Positions 1-13,729 of a DNA stretch of 64,000 bases are shown in pieces. The notes under the pieces were generated by a model. It did not search any database. It worked only from the letters and a program-made list of their open reading frames with translations, and had not been told where the DNA came from. The stretch lies in the NCBI RefSeq assembly GCF_035582795.1, contig NC_134370.1, forward strand, positions 27,515,501 to 27,579,500, read 5' to 3'. The translations under genes were made by a program, and so were the position numbers. The stretch's first letter is position 1, and the number at the start of each line of letters is the position of its first letter. Source of the stretch: Mycteria americana (taxonomy: Eukaryota > Chordata > Aves > Ciconiiformes > Ciconiidae).

Positions 1-3000
1 ACAGGCAAAAAGGCTCAAGCTAGTTTCTATAACCAAAGGCACTAGAACACCCTGTTTATTCATGAGCTACACGATCATGGTATTTTAAGAAATTCATTGC
101 AAAACCATCCCCCCCACCTTGCTAAGCAATTTTCCACTTCATTTCAAACTCTTAAAACTTTCTGACTGTCCATCTTGTCAAATTGCACAAAAACCAAGAT
201 CAGAACACAAAACCCACAAGAAGCCATGACTACTTTTTCAGGTTAAAGTTGAAAGTTCTTCACACCTAGGGGTTCATGTGCCTTTCATCTTACTTCTCCA
301 AATATTTGCCTATCATATTTTTCCGCTAGTATTCACCTTGCATGCCAAAGTCCCCCAGTACAAAAACTTGCTACATTTGATTTCAATTCACTGACTCATA
401 GCAATTGCCAACATATTCTTTAAGTTCAAAATTACAACTTGAAATGACAGGATTCTGAGAAACACGGTAGATACTACTCATAATTAAAAAAAAAAAAAAA
501 ATTGACCTGTCTTTTACAGATACACATTCATACAAAGAGGAAAAAGAGCATAAGCATCCTGTCTGCATGGCAGACTAGCTTTTGGGGCATTTCTTTTTTG
601 CTCATCCAGATTTAAGCTTTGGATCAGTTCCTGATTAAACATTAATACATCCTGTATTAAACAGCTTTGGCAGAGCAGAGGGATTTAGAAACTGCTACAG
701 TATATTCTTGAGAATCTTAAGAATCCCATTTCCTTCTATTTTCAACAATTAGAACAAGTCAAATTTCCTTAAGTTATTACTGTCTTTATTAGTCAGATGA
801 CAGGAAGGCTACTTAAAAACTTGCAAATTCAGGAAAGGAACTAGTTGCTTAACTGTGGAAGCCACCTTCAGGGACCGCAGAGGAACTGGATTCTAGTTTG
901 CCTCCATCTTTCACACAATGTCCACAAAGAAAGTGATATATAGTTTCCTTGTTAAGAAAGACAATGATGGTGGAGGAGAAAAAAAAAGTTACATGTCTTA
1001 AGAAGACACCAACTGTCTAACCAAGCAATTTCCTCATCAGAAATGCCAAATCTAGCCTGATGGAATTAAATTATTAGCACAATATTAAAACAGAACATTT
1101 ATCTCTTCTGTCTTTCTAACCTTTGAATTGTGAAACACCATGTAACACTGGACATCACCTGTACTTCGAGGAGAGACTAAAAAAAGACAAGCCAGCTAAT
1201 CTCAAAGTAAAGCCTCCAAATCAAGCTTGCACTTGGTACCTCCTGTAAGAAAGGAGCACAAAGGATCAAGTAAAATTTCTTCTAGGACTAAATGCTAAAT
1301 TATTGAATGACTTCTGAGAAAAACACACTGTGTTCAAATTTCATTATGTGGAGATAAGCTGAATGTCAGGATGGCTATGGCTGCGTAGAACCTTCTCATC
1401 CTCCTCCACACGCATACGTACACAGGCTCTGCTTATGGCTCTAAAGCATAGTGTACGCAAGGGGACTGTAGTGGCAAAATAAGATACAAGGACTCAGCTT
1501 TCCAAAAGTCATTGCACATATGCTTTCAATTCATTAATTTTTTTTTCCCCAAAATCTGTATTTTCCTCTCAAATATTTACAAAATTATATTTATAATTCA
1601 ACCAAAAGAAGCCTATTTCACCTTCCAAAATTTGCTATATTAACTAAATGACTGTGTAGGAATAAGAATAATAACTCCCTCAGATACACACTTTCAGCAC
1701 AGGGCCAAAGAGGCAGGTATACTGAACCTGTTTCAGTGTGTGAAGAGCCAGGGTTTAATCCAAGGAGCATTAGGTGTTTCATCCCACAAGATAGGGAGTG
1801 CTCTGGTCTTAGCTGCACAGCTCTTGGCACATCACCCATCTTTAAGGATTGCATTAAGATCTGCAGTATGGCTGACTCCTAACTTAAGCATGTGTCCTAA
1901 CGAGGAACACTTATCTCGTTGTAGGACTGAGCCTAGAAGGCTCATGCTTTGCCTGCATGAATTTCTTTGGCTACACTTCTGCTTTTAAGGATGACATAAA
2001 ACAACTCTCCATGCTCCCCTGCTGCGAATTTCCATTGTTAATTAAACTCTGCTCTTCCTCTCCCTTTCCTTCCCAATGGAGTGACTGCCAGCTGATTCAA
2101 CTTCTTGTCAGCGAGTGATTTTTCTGATGGAGGTTCAGCGCACCGGATGAAGGGGCAGCGTGACAAACATTTGTTTATCCACAGCTCCATGCACCAAACC
2201 AAACTGACTTTGGCAGGACTCCTATTTGCTGCGGGGGAGCAAAAAAGTTTGATTAAAACTGGAAATGACCCAGATTACAATGTTCCCATTGCCTTTACAA
2301 CAAACAAAACTGCCCAAGGAGCTTAAGATCCCACGCATTTGCCATGCGCTAACCTCCAAGTCTATTCTTTTCCTGGCAGCCTGTGCAGCCAGGTTCGTCA
2401 GAAACCATAAGACACAGTCATTTCTTGCAAGTTGTGTGACGTTCAGATGCTAAATTCTGACCTCACACAAAACCTTCAATTGGGTATTTGTTTCCATCCA
2501 TGTCATATTTATTTCAGATGTTTCACAGTCATTTACCTTTAGGGATATGAGTAACTCCAAGAACAACAGGTAGAAACTTAGCAGTAAAGGTAAAACAGTA
2601 GTAGAGCTCGTATCAGCAAGTTTGCTGTCTCTTCCCCCACCTGCTTTTAAACATGGCTTTATTACTTATTCTGCACACCTAGAGTTCCTTAATACTCTGC
2701 CCTGCAGCACAAAATCCTCTTATTTTTAGGACACCTGAAAACTAAATGAACATTAAATGGCTTTTTAAATCATCAAGCAGCTAAAAATTTACAATTTTTA
2801 TTTCCCAAATGCCTCAGTCTATAACAGTTTCACAGAGACAGTGAGGGTCAAAAAGTTGATTTTCTTTTTACAAAGGAGAAAACATTTTGCAACAACCTAT
2901 TTATGAAATATTAAGATATTAATATTACATGTCTGGTTTTGGAAAAGATACATACTTTAGTGCTTAAACCACCTTTCAATTCTAAGCGATTAAGAATAAA

Positions 3001-5933
3001 CTCCTGTTAAGGGCAGAACACTTCACACATGAAAAAAGACTTTAGCACCTTTCTGTGGAACATTTAGTAAAAACCAGCACTGGTGACAGAATAACACGTC
3101 AGGCTGATTCTGATTTAATATGACCATTTCTGTGTAGGTTTAGATTCAGAAAAGTTAAGTAACCTGCCGGAGGCCAGAGACATCAGTAAAGAAGCCCGAA
3201 GTTCAGATGCTTAAGTTCCTAGTTGTCAGTCATACAGTTAAGTACAGCACTCAATTTTCAGCTGTTAAAAACCACACTAGACAAATATTTGTAAAATTCG
3301 TATTTTCTTAGCAACACCTGTTCAAAACACTTCATAGTAGCATAAACCCACAGACTCGCATTTCTAAATATGCATTCCTCAGTGCACCCTCTCTAGCAAC
3401 ATCTACACTCATTGCTATAGATATTTTTTTTCTTTAGCCAGGAAGCAATAGTGAGTTATACTGAAAAGAATTTACAAGATATCTTTAAGAGAAATCTAAG
3501 TCACTGGAGTATTGTTGTGCATCTTACTACAATGTGGATTATGAAAGGAAGCAGACGTTAGTGCCTTCAATAAAAAAAGCGGAAGAGTGACAGTGAGAAA
3601 GATAAGAGGAAAGGGCAAGAGACAAGAAAACGAGGTAGTTCATTTTTCTACATTATCACTTTATCATTAGGATACACTTACTGCTGTCCACATACTTTAT
3701 TAGCGTTATTTGTTTTTGTTTACTGCATTCTGAGCTTTCGGTCAAGTCACCCTCTTTTCACACAAGAAGCCCAGAAAAGATTAAAAATCTTTACAGATCT
3801 GAATTTGCATAGCTTGATTCACAAAACACACGTGATGACAGTGTTTCAGCTGACAGCATTCAAGCTATTTTGCCATGGACATAATGCTCTAATAATGCCT
3901 TAAAGAGGAGGGACAGAAGCAATTTTTAAAAGCCAAATTACCATGAAGTTTTATTAGCAGGATAGCAGCTATTACCAACCGGTAATTGGAAGCAAAGAGG
4001 TACAAAACTTATGACTGCTTAAAAAATGAACAAAACCATACCCAAGTATATCAGGTCAGCTAGAAATAATGCCCCTTGCTACCTTCCAATCTTTCATTTC
4101 TTTCTTTGCAATTTATAAAATGACTAATTTAATCTCTTGCACTCTGTGAAACCACATCAGAAGTGATTAAATATATCTGCTGGAGCAGTAGGACCAAGAT
4201 GCAATCATAATTGCTGCTGCTATTACTTATTCAAAAAGTCCTGCAGCAATTCAGGTTCTGAACCAGAAACAACTGCTTTAACCTTTGTCTTCTTGCTTTT
4301 TGACTGGGATGGCTTTTAACTCTACTTTAGTGAGTGCATTTTGTCTTGACAAGTCATTTGTCTCCAACACTCCATTTCAGCTGAGGAGAACTACAACAGC
4401 AAATGACCGTGCCCTTCTCTTACAGCCCTGAATTTCCATTAGGTAGTGCAGCAAGATGGGTGATGACTTTTCAACAGTTATTTTAAGGCTAACAGCAACA
4501 TACCTAGCTACCATGAAAATACAAACTTATATTACTCAGATTCTGGCAAAAGAACAACTTTCGGTTTGTAGAGCTCCACACACTGCCTTCACTGCTAACT
4601 TTCTTACAAGAGAAATGCATATTTTTGTAGGCTGACACTCAAAAGGCAGAGAAAAGAATAACTGGCTCCAGATTCTTTAACCTCAGCATTTAGTACAGAT
4701 AGGGAAAAGCTGCATTTAAAGTCAAGTCTTAGTAAAACTGCAATGCAGGTAGGTGAAACAAGTTGTCACATATTTCAGCTCATGGGGATTATACAGGTGG
4801 TCCTTGCGTTATCATCAACGCAGCAGTGCCGTCTTCTGTTCTACAAACATGATGATGTATTACAGCTGCCTACCTAATCAAACAAATACAGAAATAGTTT
4901 TTATGAATTATTTTTAATATAGCTGCTTTAACAATGCCAGTTAACCTATTCTGGGAAAACCCATCTCCATTTCACTGGTAAAAAGCCCAGTGTATCCAGT
5001 AATTTTTTCTTGCTTCTGGCCATCAGGAACATTACATTTGTTTGCTGGATTATGTATGATAAACCAAAGGGGGGGAAAAAAAAAAAAAGAGAAAATCTAA
5101 TAGCATTTTACTTTTTTAACAAGCTTCTCGCAATCTCAAACTCTGTTTCTCTTAAAGTTATCCTCTTAATCTAGATTACTCACTAAATTATACATAAGAG
5201 GATATAATTAAATTTTTTTATTAAGGTAGAGAGATGTAAGTTTTCATTAAACCTCCTAGATTACTAAAATGCAGTAGAGGACGTTCACCAATCCCTTTCC
5301 CTCTAGGAAAGGAAATCGGATAACCTAGTGCCTAAATCCACTTGGCAAGCACGTGTTTCTTCAGTACTCCATCTGCACAGTGTCCAGCAAAATGGCATTC
5401 TGACCATTCACTGGATATTCCAGGTATTGCTGAAGGGGCCAAGGCTTCTTCAGCTGGGCAGTGCAGCAATGGCAGTCACCAGAAAGCAGCAGGCCCTCAT
5501 GGACCCACATAATCTTGAGCACAATGCTCTTTGTCCCTACAGCCATCAATGAGATGCCATCTCCAAAGGAAGCAGCTACAGATTCCTATTTCTGTACACA
5601 CATGACAGTGAGAGGGCATCGGCATACACCCATCTACCCCATCCAGGGAGCATCTACAAACGTCACTATTTTGTTCTCTGTATCAGTGCTCAAAGCACAT
5701 CCCAATTCTGCCTATCCTTACACCTAACCTGGTCCCATTTGGTCCCAGCTGCCTATTCCTTAACACTGTCCGAATAGATTGTGGTAACTCAGACCCATCT
5801 ATTTCTAAAAAGTTTCTCATTGCCCTCTATCTAGATAATGTCATCTGTCAGACATTTAGAAAATGTCGTTTTCAAGGCCACTACCCAGTCTTTCTGGTCC
5901 ATTTTCTGCGTTTTATTGCCAAGTATAGGGCAG

Positions 5934-5972
5934 ATAAGAAGTTAAGGCATCTCGGCAAATAAGAAGTTAAGG
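5934..5972. repeat. Two copies of a 14-bp direct repeat
   Basis: The 14-mer ATAAGAAGTTAAGG occurs at 5934-5947 and again at 5959-5972, offset by 25 bp. The bases between are only loosely similar. It is probably a small local duplication that has diverged. Confidence 0.75.
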
Positions 5973-8900
5973 AATTGTCCAAATACATTGCTCTTGCTAT
6001 AAATGGTCTCTATCCACAGGAACTCAACACTTCAAACCTGCTGAACCTGATACTGACTACTAGAGCTCTTCTGGGTTGTAAATGCCTGGTATATGAAGAG
6101 CTAACTGGGCAGCTCCAGACACCGACACTGAAGAATAAGAGACGTGAGCTGGACTCCTCCTCGGCCATGACTGAAGGGTGGTATTGCTCACTACGACTGG
6201 AGGAAAAAAAGGTGAATTGGGAAATATGACAAGTCATCCAGAAAAGTCTACCCCAACCCCCTTTAATGCTGGGGTGCGAAATTTTTAAGAACATCACCAA
6301 GTTCAGAGTTGAGTGACCATTGTTAAAAACAAGGCAATATTATACATCCATTTTTATTCTGGAGGAAAAAGGGATAGACAGATGATGCGCCAAGTCACAT
6401 GTCATTAATTGGGCTGGGAACAGACACCTCTTAGAATATCCTTCCCTTTCATTAAGCTTAGAGAGAAATAGTATTCCTGAATACTTTCAAATCTCCTTGC
6501 TAGCTTCTTTTAACCCTAGATAATAATACATTCACATCTATTTTTCCTAGCACACTAACCAGTTCTTAAAGTTTGAAGAAAGACTTGTTAGTTGTCCATT
6601 TTGCTATGCAGCACTCCTTCCAGGGAAAGTGCACTTTGCAAAGTTATTTCCGTATCTGGAGGCAATTCTTTACATCAAGCTATATTCCAGAAGCTTTGCA
6701 AGTAACCTGACTGAGATTTCTGGAGGATGACACCATCTGCCATTTGCAACTGACCCTAGAAGATTTAAGTGAAACGAAATTATGTCCAGAAAATACCCAC
6801 ACACTATACAGTCAAAAGCAAAAAAACTGTTGGGGGATGAAGGTGGTAATACGAGATCCCTACAAATGCATTCTCAATCCACAACAGTTGCTTTACCAAA
6901 CTTGCAATAGTGACAATTAAGAAATTCAAACTTCATTTAGTTTGCACAGACATACACAGAGCTTCAGAGCATATTATTTTATCAAATAATTGTAGTCAGG
7001 TAATATGAATGGCAAAATACAATTTTAAAAATAGCATTATTAACTCTACAACTAAATGCCACATTTAAAATTTAATTTAAATTTTGGAATTAAATCAAAG
7101 TAACCACATAATTATGTTTGTAAAGAGGCCATGCCATAAAAAAAACCCTACATGGAAGAACAAAGGAAAAAGCAACTACAGGTATTTAAAACTACAGACA
7201 CTGACATTCAAAAGACTAGAAATCTACCAGTTAACAAGGAAAGCAAGCATTAATTCCTCAAGATTAGCCTCTTAATGCATCCAGTCCTTTCATTAACTCA
7301 CTATGTCTTGCAACCAGGTATTTCCTCTGCAGAAGCAGCTAGGAGAACACCTGGAACTGCGGGTGACAAGAGCGTCCATCATGTGCCTAACCTGAGCTTT
7401 TTTCTAGCAATTCAAACTTCGCCCATAACAGACAAGCAGTATGGTTCAAACTGGTTTTTTAGGACAAGTCATCAAGAACACACATGTACCTACACCCATC
7501 CACAAACATAGTCTAAATATAAGAACTGATTTGCTTCAGTGATAATGGTACAGTTAAAGCCACATAGCTTTCCTACACTGCAGAGACTTTTAAACAAGGA
7601 CAAAGGAGCTTAACATAGTTCTAGCTTACTCCTGTACAGCAGGAGAATTAGGCATACAAGGAAGAAAGCACCTCAACACAAACATAACCACAATCACACC
7701 AAGGGGTTGTGCTATTCACAGCTCAGGAAAGAAAAAGGCTGCGTTTAGGCCAGTCCTTTGTGATTCCAAGCAGAGGAGTAACATCAAAGTCCAAAGGCTT
7801 TTTTCCTTCTCCCCATACTATCTGCCTTATCTAAACTCGCCCATGTACAATTTAATCTCGTAAAGCTATCTTCTCTGAATATCTTTCCAATTTATACAGC
7901 CCTAGCATATTGACAAGGACCAAACTTCTCTTTCTAACAAGAAATAGAACAAAGTAGTTGGAATGCCCTTCTCAAAAAGCAGCCCCTGTTACTAGTCAAG
8001 GAATAAACCAGCAACTGATTGAAGAAGTTATGGTTACACAGTATCTCCTCATATGCTGTTCTGCATATTAAATGCTATAAATAACAACTAATTAGGAAAA
8101 CTTATGAGCCTGTTGTTTCTAGCCTGAATTCCCCATTTTCCTACAACTTACAAACCAGCTCATGTCTACTGCTCGTAAGGATTGCAAGAGATGTACCAAT
8201 ACGATCATCCAATCCCGGGCTATCTGGGAGTCAATACTCAACATGCCTCCTTTGAAATTCAAGTGGCATTATGAGATTTGACTTTTTCAAACCATGCAGC
8301 TCTAGAAAAAGTGATTCATGTTACTTGGTATGAAACCTGGCATAATACTCAAGTAATCTCCTTTCAACCTTGAAAGGAGATGCATGCTCCCCAACTAAGC
8401 CCTAAAAAATGAATTCTCCTTATATTGCTCTTTGTAGCATGCTTCAATATTCAGCCTCTAAGTAACCACCCTTCAGGAAAAACAACAGAAAAAAATGTCC
8501 TAAGATGGTTTCATTAAGGTATGTCAGACAAGGGCTTTAAATTCAACTTTGTTGTGTCATTACAATGGAAAAAACTACATGCACTTTCACACAGAAGAGG
8601 GCTTGTATCCAAGCTTCTTCTGTCTTTCTGTTTACAGCAATTGTTACTTGAAATGGTAACAGAAAAGATAGACCTAAGCTAAATCGTTTAATCTAAGATT
8701 TCTTGTCTCCTTGGAAAGTTTATTTTTTTCCCCAACACTCTACTTCATTTAAGAAAGCAAAAGTAAGGAAGAATAAAACATACATCTTTTTTCCCCTCCT
8801 AGTGCTGTAGAGCAGGAAATCCTGTTGCCAGCAGTAATTCCATGTTAAATACATACATATTTATTCTGTAGGCACAGAGTCCAAGGCTCTGCTCAGCAAG

Positions 8901-11435
8901 AGAGATACAAGTCCCTGTTACCTACAGACTTCAGGCCTAAGTCATCTTCAGGACATGTGCAATTATGGGAAGGTCATCAGAACTGCGTGAATGCTACTAG
9001 CACACACCAAGCGCTGCAGACAAAAGACATGTTCGATCCATGGCAAAGCAACAGAGACCCCTCTCTAAAACTGGACAAACTGGATTAAATATTCTGTGTG
9101 TGTCTATACAGGAACTTTCCAGAAATGTACAAGTTTTCACAAAGGTAATAGCTTAACCAGACAACTTTTGAAAGCGCCAAGCACTGATATGACCTCAGAA
9201 GACGGGGTGGAGAAAGTAACGATATCAATTAAGAATATATTTGAACCACAGACTGTACTTTTTAAGAAGACAAACACACAGATATAAAAAAAAAAAAACC
9301 CTGCACCTACGCCCTCATTTAAACAACGCAATTAAGTATGTCCTTAAGTGCTCTGCTGTACTGAGTGATTATTACAGAAGTCTATTACCTATGAACTATT
9401 TACAAAAATAATTTGTTGCAGAAATCCCCAGGGGTAAACTTCATGCCTCTTCTGGTTACAGCTGCACCGCCCACAGGTACTTTTCATCCCTCACCAGAGG
9501 TAACCTTCGGCTGCGATAATGGCAGCAACAGGCTGATAACCTCCTCCACTGGCACAGGCACCGCCAGAGTGTGTGTGAGCAGACTTCTCCCTGACACACA
9601 CAGGGAATAACACAGGAAAACAGTGCTTAAGCTTCCTAATGGCAGAAATAACACGTGTAACTGAATACAACAAAAAGCCATCTTCGTGCAAACGCTCACT
9701 CTACCTGGGAGCTAAGAGCAGAGAAGGCTGGAAAAAAAGGAACTCGTCTGGAAGCAATTATGGCACACATTCCTCTCTCCCCCTTTTTGCCTCTTCTCTG
9801 CAGGACATGAGTGCTGCTACTTTTACCTTCTCTCTCAGTCACGGCAGGGCAAGGAGGAGACAGTGTCCTCAGCCTCTGCTGTGGCTTGACAGAGTGGCGA
9901 GGCAGTCCTGCATGGCCACATGGTGCTCTGCAGTGCTGAAGGAGTTTGCTTGCTTAGCCACAGATATTCCTAGGGGCTCCTTCTTCCGGCTTCATCTTTT
10001 ACATAATTCTTTGATGACAGATCCTGTTTGGAGACTAAATCAATTTTAGAGTCTAGAGAGGATTTTTCCTGCATAGCAAGGGTATCAACATGCTAGATGG
10101 GCCTTTTAGCCTTCTTAAGATTACTATTCTGGGAGAAAGCAACTGCAACTGCTGCAACTCTAGCAAGTCACAGAGTGGCCAACGACTTCAAAATGGCTTA
10201 GCTATGACTCCTTAAGCCAACAGCTCTGGGTAACCAAGCAAGCAACTGCAGTGACCATACAAAGAATAACTGGAAACTTGAGGTACTAGTGACAGCCAGG
10301 CAGATTGGGAAATTCTTAGTAATGGGAGGTTTTTTATAAGCCAAATATTCACCATAAGATCAATTATAAGGAGGAAAAAAATGCCTGCAATACAGGCAGC
10401 CAAATGCTGTCGGCTCCATCAATTCTGGAAAAAGTTTTAAAGCTAACTGCACTGACAATGTATCTACAAAAGACTGAAATCACACCCTTACCGGGAAGCA
10501 GTAGCATTAGCATTACATGTCAGTGCACACTGAGCTTAATGGAGTGCAGCAGACCTCCCTGAGTCTGTGGAAGAGACGCAGGCTAAAAATCCAGCAGATG
10601 CACTCGATGTCTGGTATGCTACCCCAAATGCAAATACAATGCCCTAGTCCACTAAGACAGTGACAGGAGAGAAGACAAAAGAAAACAAAACTACAACACT
10701 GAAGAAGTAGAACGTGGCGTATTGGACAGCACAAGTCAGAGCTGTTGAGGGGAGAAAGAATGGCCTCCACCTGAGAGGGGTGACCGAGCCAATAAATGAG
10801 TCAAGACCTGTTCTGCTTGGAAAGTCACCTGCCTGTCACAGAGCTGTGGTTTCCCCTCAGCCTTCTCTCACCTACATCCCTCGGAGTAGAGGAGCAGATG
10901 AGGATGCTGCCTCCCCATCAGCACCACTTGTCAGGCGTGAAGGTTGAGCGAGGACAGCTTTAACATTCAGGCTCAGCGACTGGTGCCAGCACGGACGTGC
11001 CTTAAGTAAGCATGCCAGGTGGTCTGGAGTAGCAGATAGACCACCTAACACTTTGCAACCTCTTCATTCAACCATATAAACACCCACATTTTACTGTTCC
11101 TATATCAGCAACAGAAGAGGCAGTAAAAATTGTGCCTCCATAGGTAGCCTTGAAACAGGCTTGGTTGTGTAGGCTTAATAGCAGATTTTGACACCTCTTC
11201 TCCACTTTAAGCCCCTGGTGAACCAGCCTTCTTCACATCTTCCTCCTTGAACAGGTTCCAAAGATACTGGGGATGTTCCTAAAGGAGATGGTGTCACTGC
11301 GAGCAGCTGCCGTCAAGACCAAGTGTTTTATTTTGATTCCCGTTTCAGCAGTAGCCATGAGAGCAGCAGTGAGGTCAAGGGTGTGCAGGGGACAGAAACA
11401 GCATGAGGAGAATGGCAGTGGAGAAAAAGAGAGGG

Positions 11436-11495
11436 AAAACAAAAAAGAAAACAAAAAAGAAAACAAAAAAGAAAACAAAAAAGAAAACAAAAAAG
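11436..11495. repeat. 12-bp minisatellite, five perfect copies
   Basis: The unit AAAACAAAAAAG is repeated five times without a mismatch. Perfect identity suggests recent expansion and likely length polymorphism. The open frames that cross it on both strands (repeating NKKE or FFVF) are by-products of the 12-bp period and are not genes. Confidence 0.95.
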
Positions 11496-13132
11496 AGATC
11501 CATTGCATCCATTGTTTTCCTCACATAAATACTGCTTTCAGTATGAAACACTGACATACAGTTAAGCACTGGTTAAATCATAATCAAAACTGTGCAATTC
11601 CTATAGAGTAAAAGGCTTCCCCCCAAAAAAAAACAAAAGACCCACATTGAGATGAATTAGCATGCTACTGTACCCATAACCACCAAATGTTTGAAACACA
11701 TTACAATGAAGACCAAGTTCAACTAGCCTGTAATATGTAAAAGTGCTTAGGAAATGATTATATAAACACAAGTTGAGATGGATCACTCTTTAGAAGCACA
11801 GGGTTAAAATCTCCCCTGTCATGATTTACAGCAATCTTTGATACTGCAACTCTTTTCTACAAGTGATTTTCACCATTTTTTCATTTATTCTCGCACAGTA
11901 CTGCATCATCTCCTGTTGTTTCAGAAGTATTTTTATTCTATATTTCCATTAGATAAATCAAGAATATTCAAGATATTTAAATTACAAACAACTAGATTAC
12001 ATTCAATTACAATTTTTCCACATCCATCTGTTCTTATGTTGCTGCAGGATTTTAATGTTAAGAATACAGGGTTGAAAAAAAAAACATAGGAAGTTTAATC
12101 GTGTAAACTGAAGTATGTAAAAGCAAATAGACAATCAGAGCTCAAGTTAACAGTTCCGACTTTTCTAATCATGCTGTAAACCACAAGTTCCTCACGGGAA
12201 ATACTACATCTTCTGTCTGCTTGGGTAATATCTTCCAAAAACTGACATTTTGAGTATATTAGAAGATTTGTCAGAAACAAGTGTGAATATTAGTTTTGAT
12301 CCATTAGAAAGTGGTTCACATTTCAAAATCCACAATGCAACAAATCCCCAAAGGGTTTTAATTTGTATGAAAGCATATAACCATCTCTTTTCTTTCATAA
12401 ATAACATCAGTGGAAAACTTCAGAGAAAACTTAAATTCTTCAACTGAAAAAAAAGGTTGATAGCTTGCAGCTCTTTAAATCATTGTTTTCCCTTCCTGTG
12501 CTATGCTTTATCCTGCTGGGAAAAAAAATCCTGCAACTTTTCTCTTGAAGGGCTAAATTTGCTGTATAATTAGTGATGCTTATGCTGATTCTGTTTCACT
12601 TAAAATGCAGAGAACCTACCAGAAATATTTAATAAATCAGTACTTAAAAAAAAAATTAAATGCACAGAATGGAGATAATTGAAAAAAAATGAGGGAAAAG
12701 AAATCCAAGCTACTGTAGAGATCCCTGAAAGCAAAAAAATGAAAACTTGTTTCCAACCAGAGGAAGTATTTAAGTCTTTATAGACTTTCAGATAGGTCCA
12801 GATTTTTTTGATGAAGGGCAAAGTCAGACAACTTACATGCCACTATCCTCAGTATGAGGACAATGGGATAAACCAGCAAGATTAATCTGGAGAGGACTCT
12901 TATTTTTTAGCACGTTCTCTGTATGTATCCAGTAATGTATCCGGACAGCTGTAAGTTTGGAGGTTGGTCATATTCATTTATTTTTCAGTTTCATAAAGTA
13001 TGCTTTTCTCCATTCCCTAGACAAATTATCAGAGGGAAGGGACTCGATGCACAAATGTAAATTAACACTTGGGAAAAAAAAAACCAAACAAAAATCCACA
13101 CAAACCCTCCTCACCCATCCAACTAGAGTTGC

Positions 13133-13729
13133 TGTGCTGGTTTTGGCTGGGGTAGAGTTAATTTTCTTCATGGTAGCTGGTATGGGGCTATGGTTTGGAT
13201 TTGTGCTGGGAACAGTGTTGATAACACAGGGATGTTTTAGTGACTGCTGAGCAGTGCTCACACAGAGTCAAGGCCTTTTCTGCTCCTCACCCCACCCCAC
13301 CAGCGAGGAGGCTGGGGCTACACAAGAAGCTGGGAGGGGACACGGCTGGGACAGCTGACTCCAGCTGCCCAAAGGGCTATTCCATACCATACGACATGGT
13401 GCTCAGCCTATACAGCTGGGGGAAGAAGAAGAAGAAAGGGTGGGACATTCAGAGTGATGGTGTTTGTCTTCCCAAGTAACTGTTCTGTGTGATGGAGCCC
13501 TGCTTTCCTGGGGATGGCTGAACACCTGCCTGCCCATGGGGAGGAGTGAATGAATTCCTTGCTTTGCTTTGCTTGCGTGCACAGCTTTTGCTTTACCTAT
13601 TAAACTGTCTTTATCTCAACCCATGAGTTTTCTCACTTTTACCCTTCGATTCCCTCCCCCATCCCTCCCAGGGAGAGTGAGCGAGCGGCTGCGTGGGGCT
13701 TCGTTGCCGGCTGGGGTTAAACCATGACA
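13133..13729 (+). mobile_element. Solo LTR of an ERVL-like avian endogenous retrovirus
   Basis: This 597-bp unit begins TGTGCTGG and ends ATGACA, so it has the canonical TG...CA ends. It is flanked by an identical 5-bp duplication, GTTGC, at 13128-13132 and 13730-13734, which marks both ends exactly. A 5-bp duplication fits ERVL-type elements. Inside are a weak TATA-like stretch near 13409-13416 and an ATTAAA poly(A) signal at 13599-13604, both on the plus strand. No internal viral genes flank it, so it is a solo LTR left by recombination between two LTRs. I recall this LTR type as common in neoavian genomes; that assignment is from memory. It lies antisense to DLG5, the orientation in which its poly(A) signal would not cut host transcripts short. 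Confidence 0.88.

Larger units (their letters stand above)
1..13127. other. Intronic stretch with no recognised gene
   Basis: This is AT-rich DLG5 intron 1 sequence. Visible items are homopolymer A runs (near 485-501, 5076-5088 and 9287-9298), a 14-bp direct repeat at 5934-5972 and a 12-bp minisatellite at 11436-11495. A somewhat GC-richer patch lies at about 9.43-11.0 kb. No open frame shows a protein family, and I see no RNA gene. Confidence 0.7.

Noticed and set aside
11436..11495. Regularly repeated units considered as a CRISPR-like array
   Set aside because: The units are contiguous without spacers, and this is a vertebrate genome.
11233..11569. Frames with repeating NKKE or FFVF/FLFS residues
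   Set aside because: They are produced by the 12-bp minisatellite, whose period is a multiple of three.
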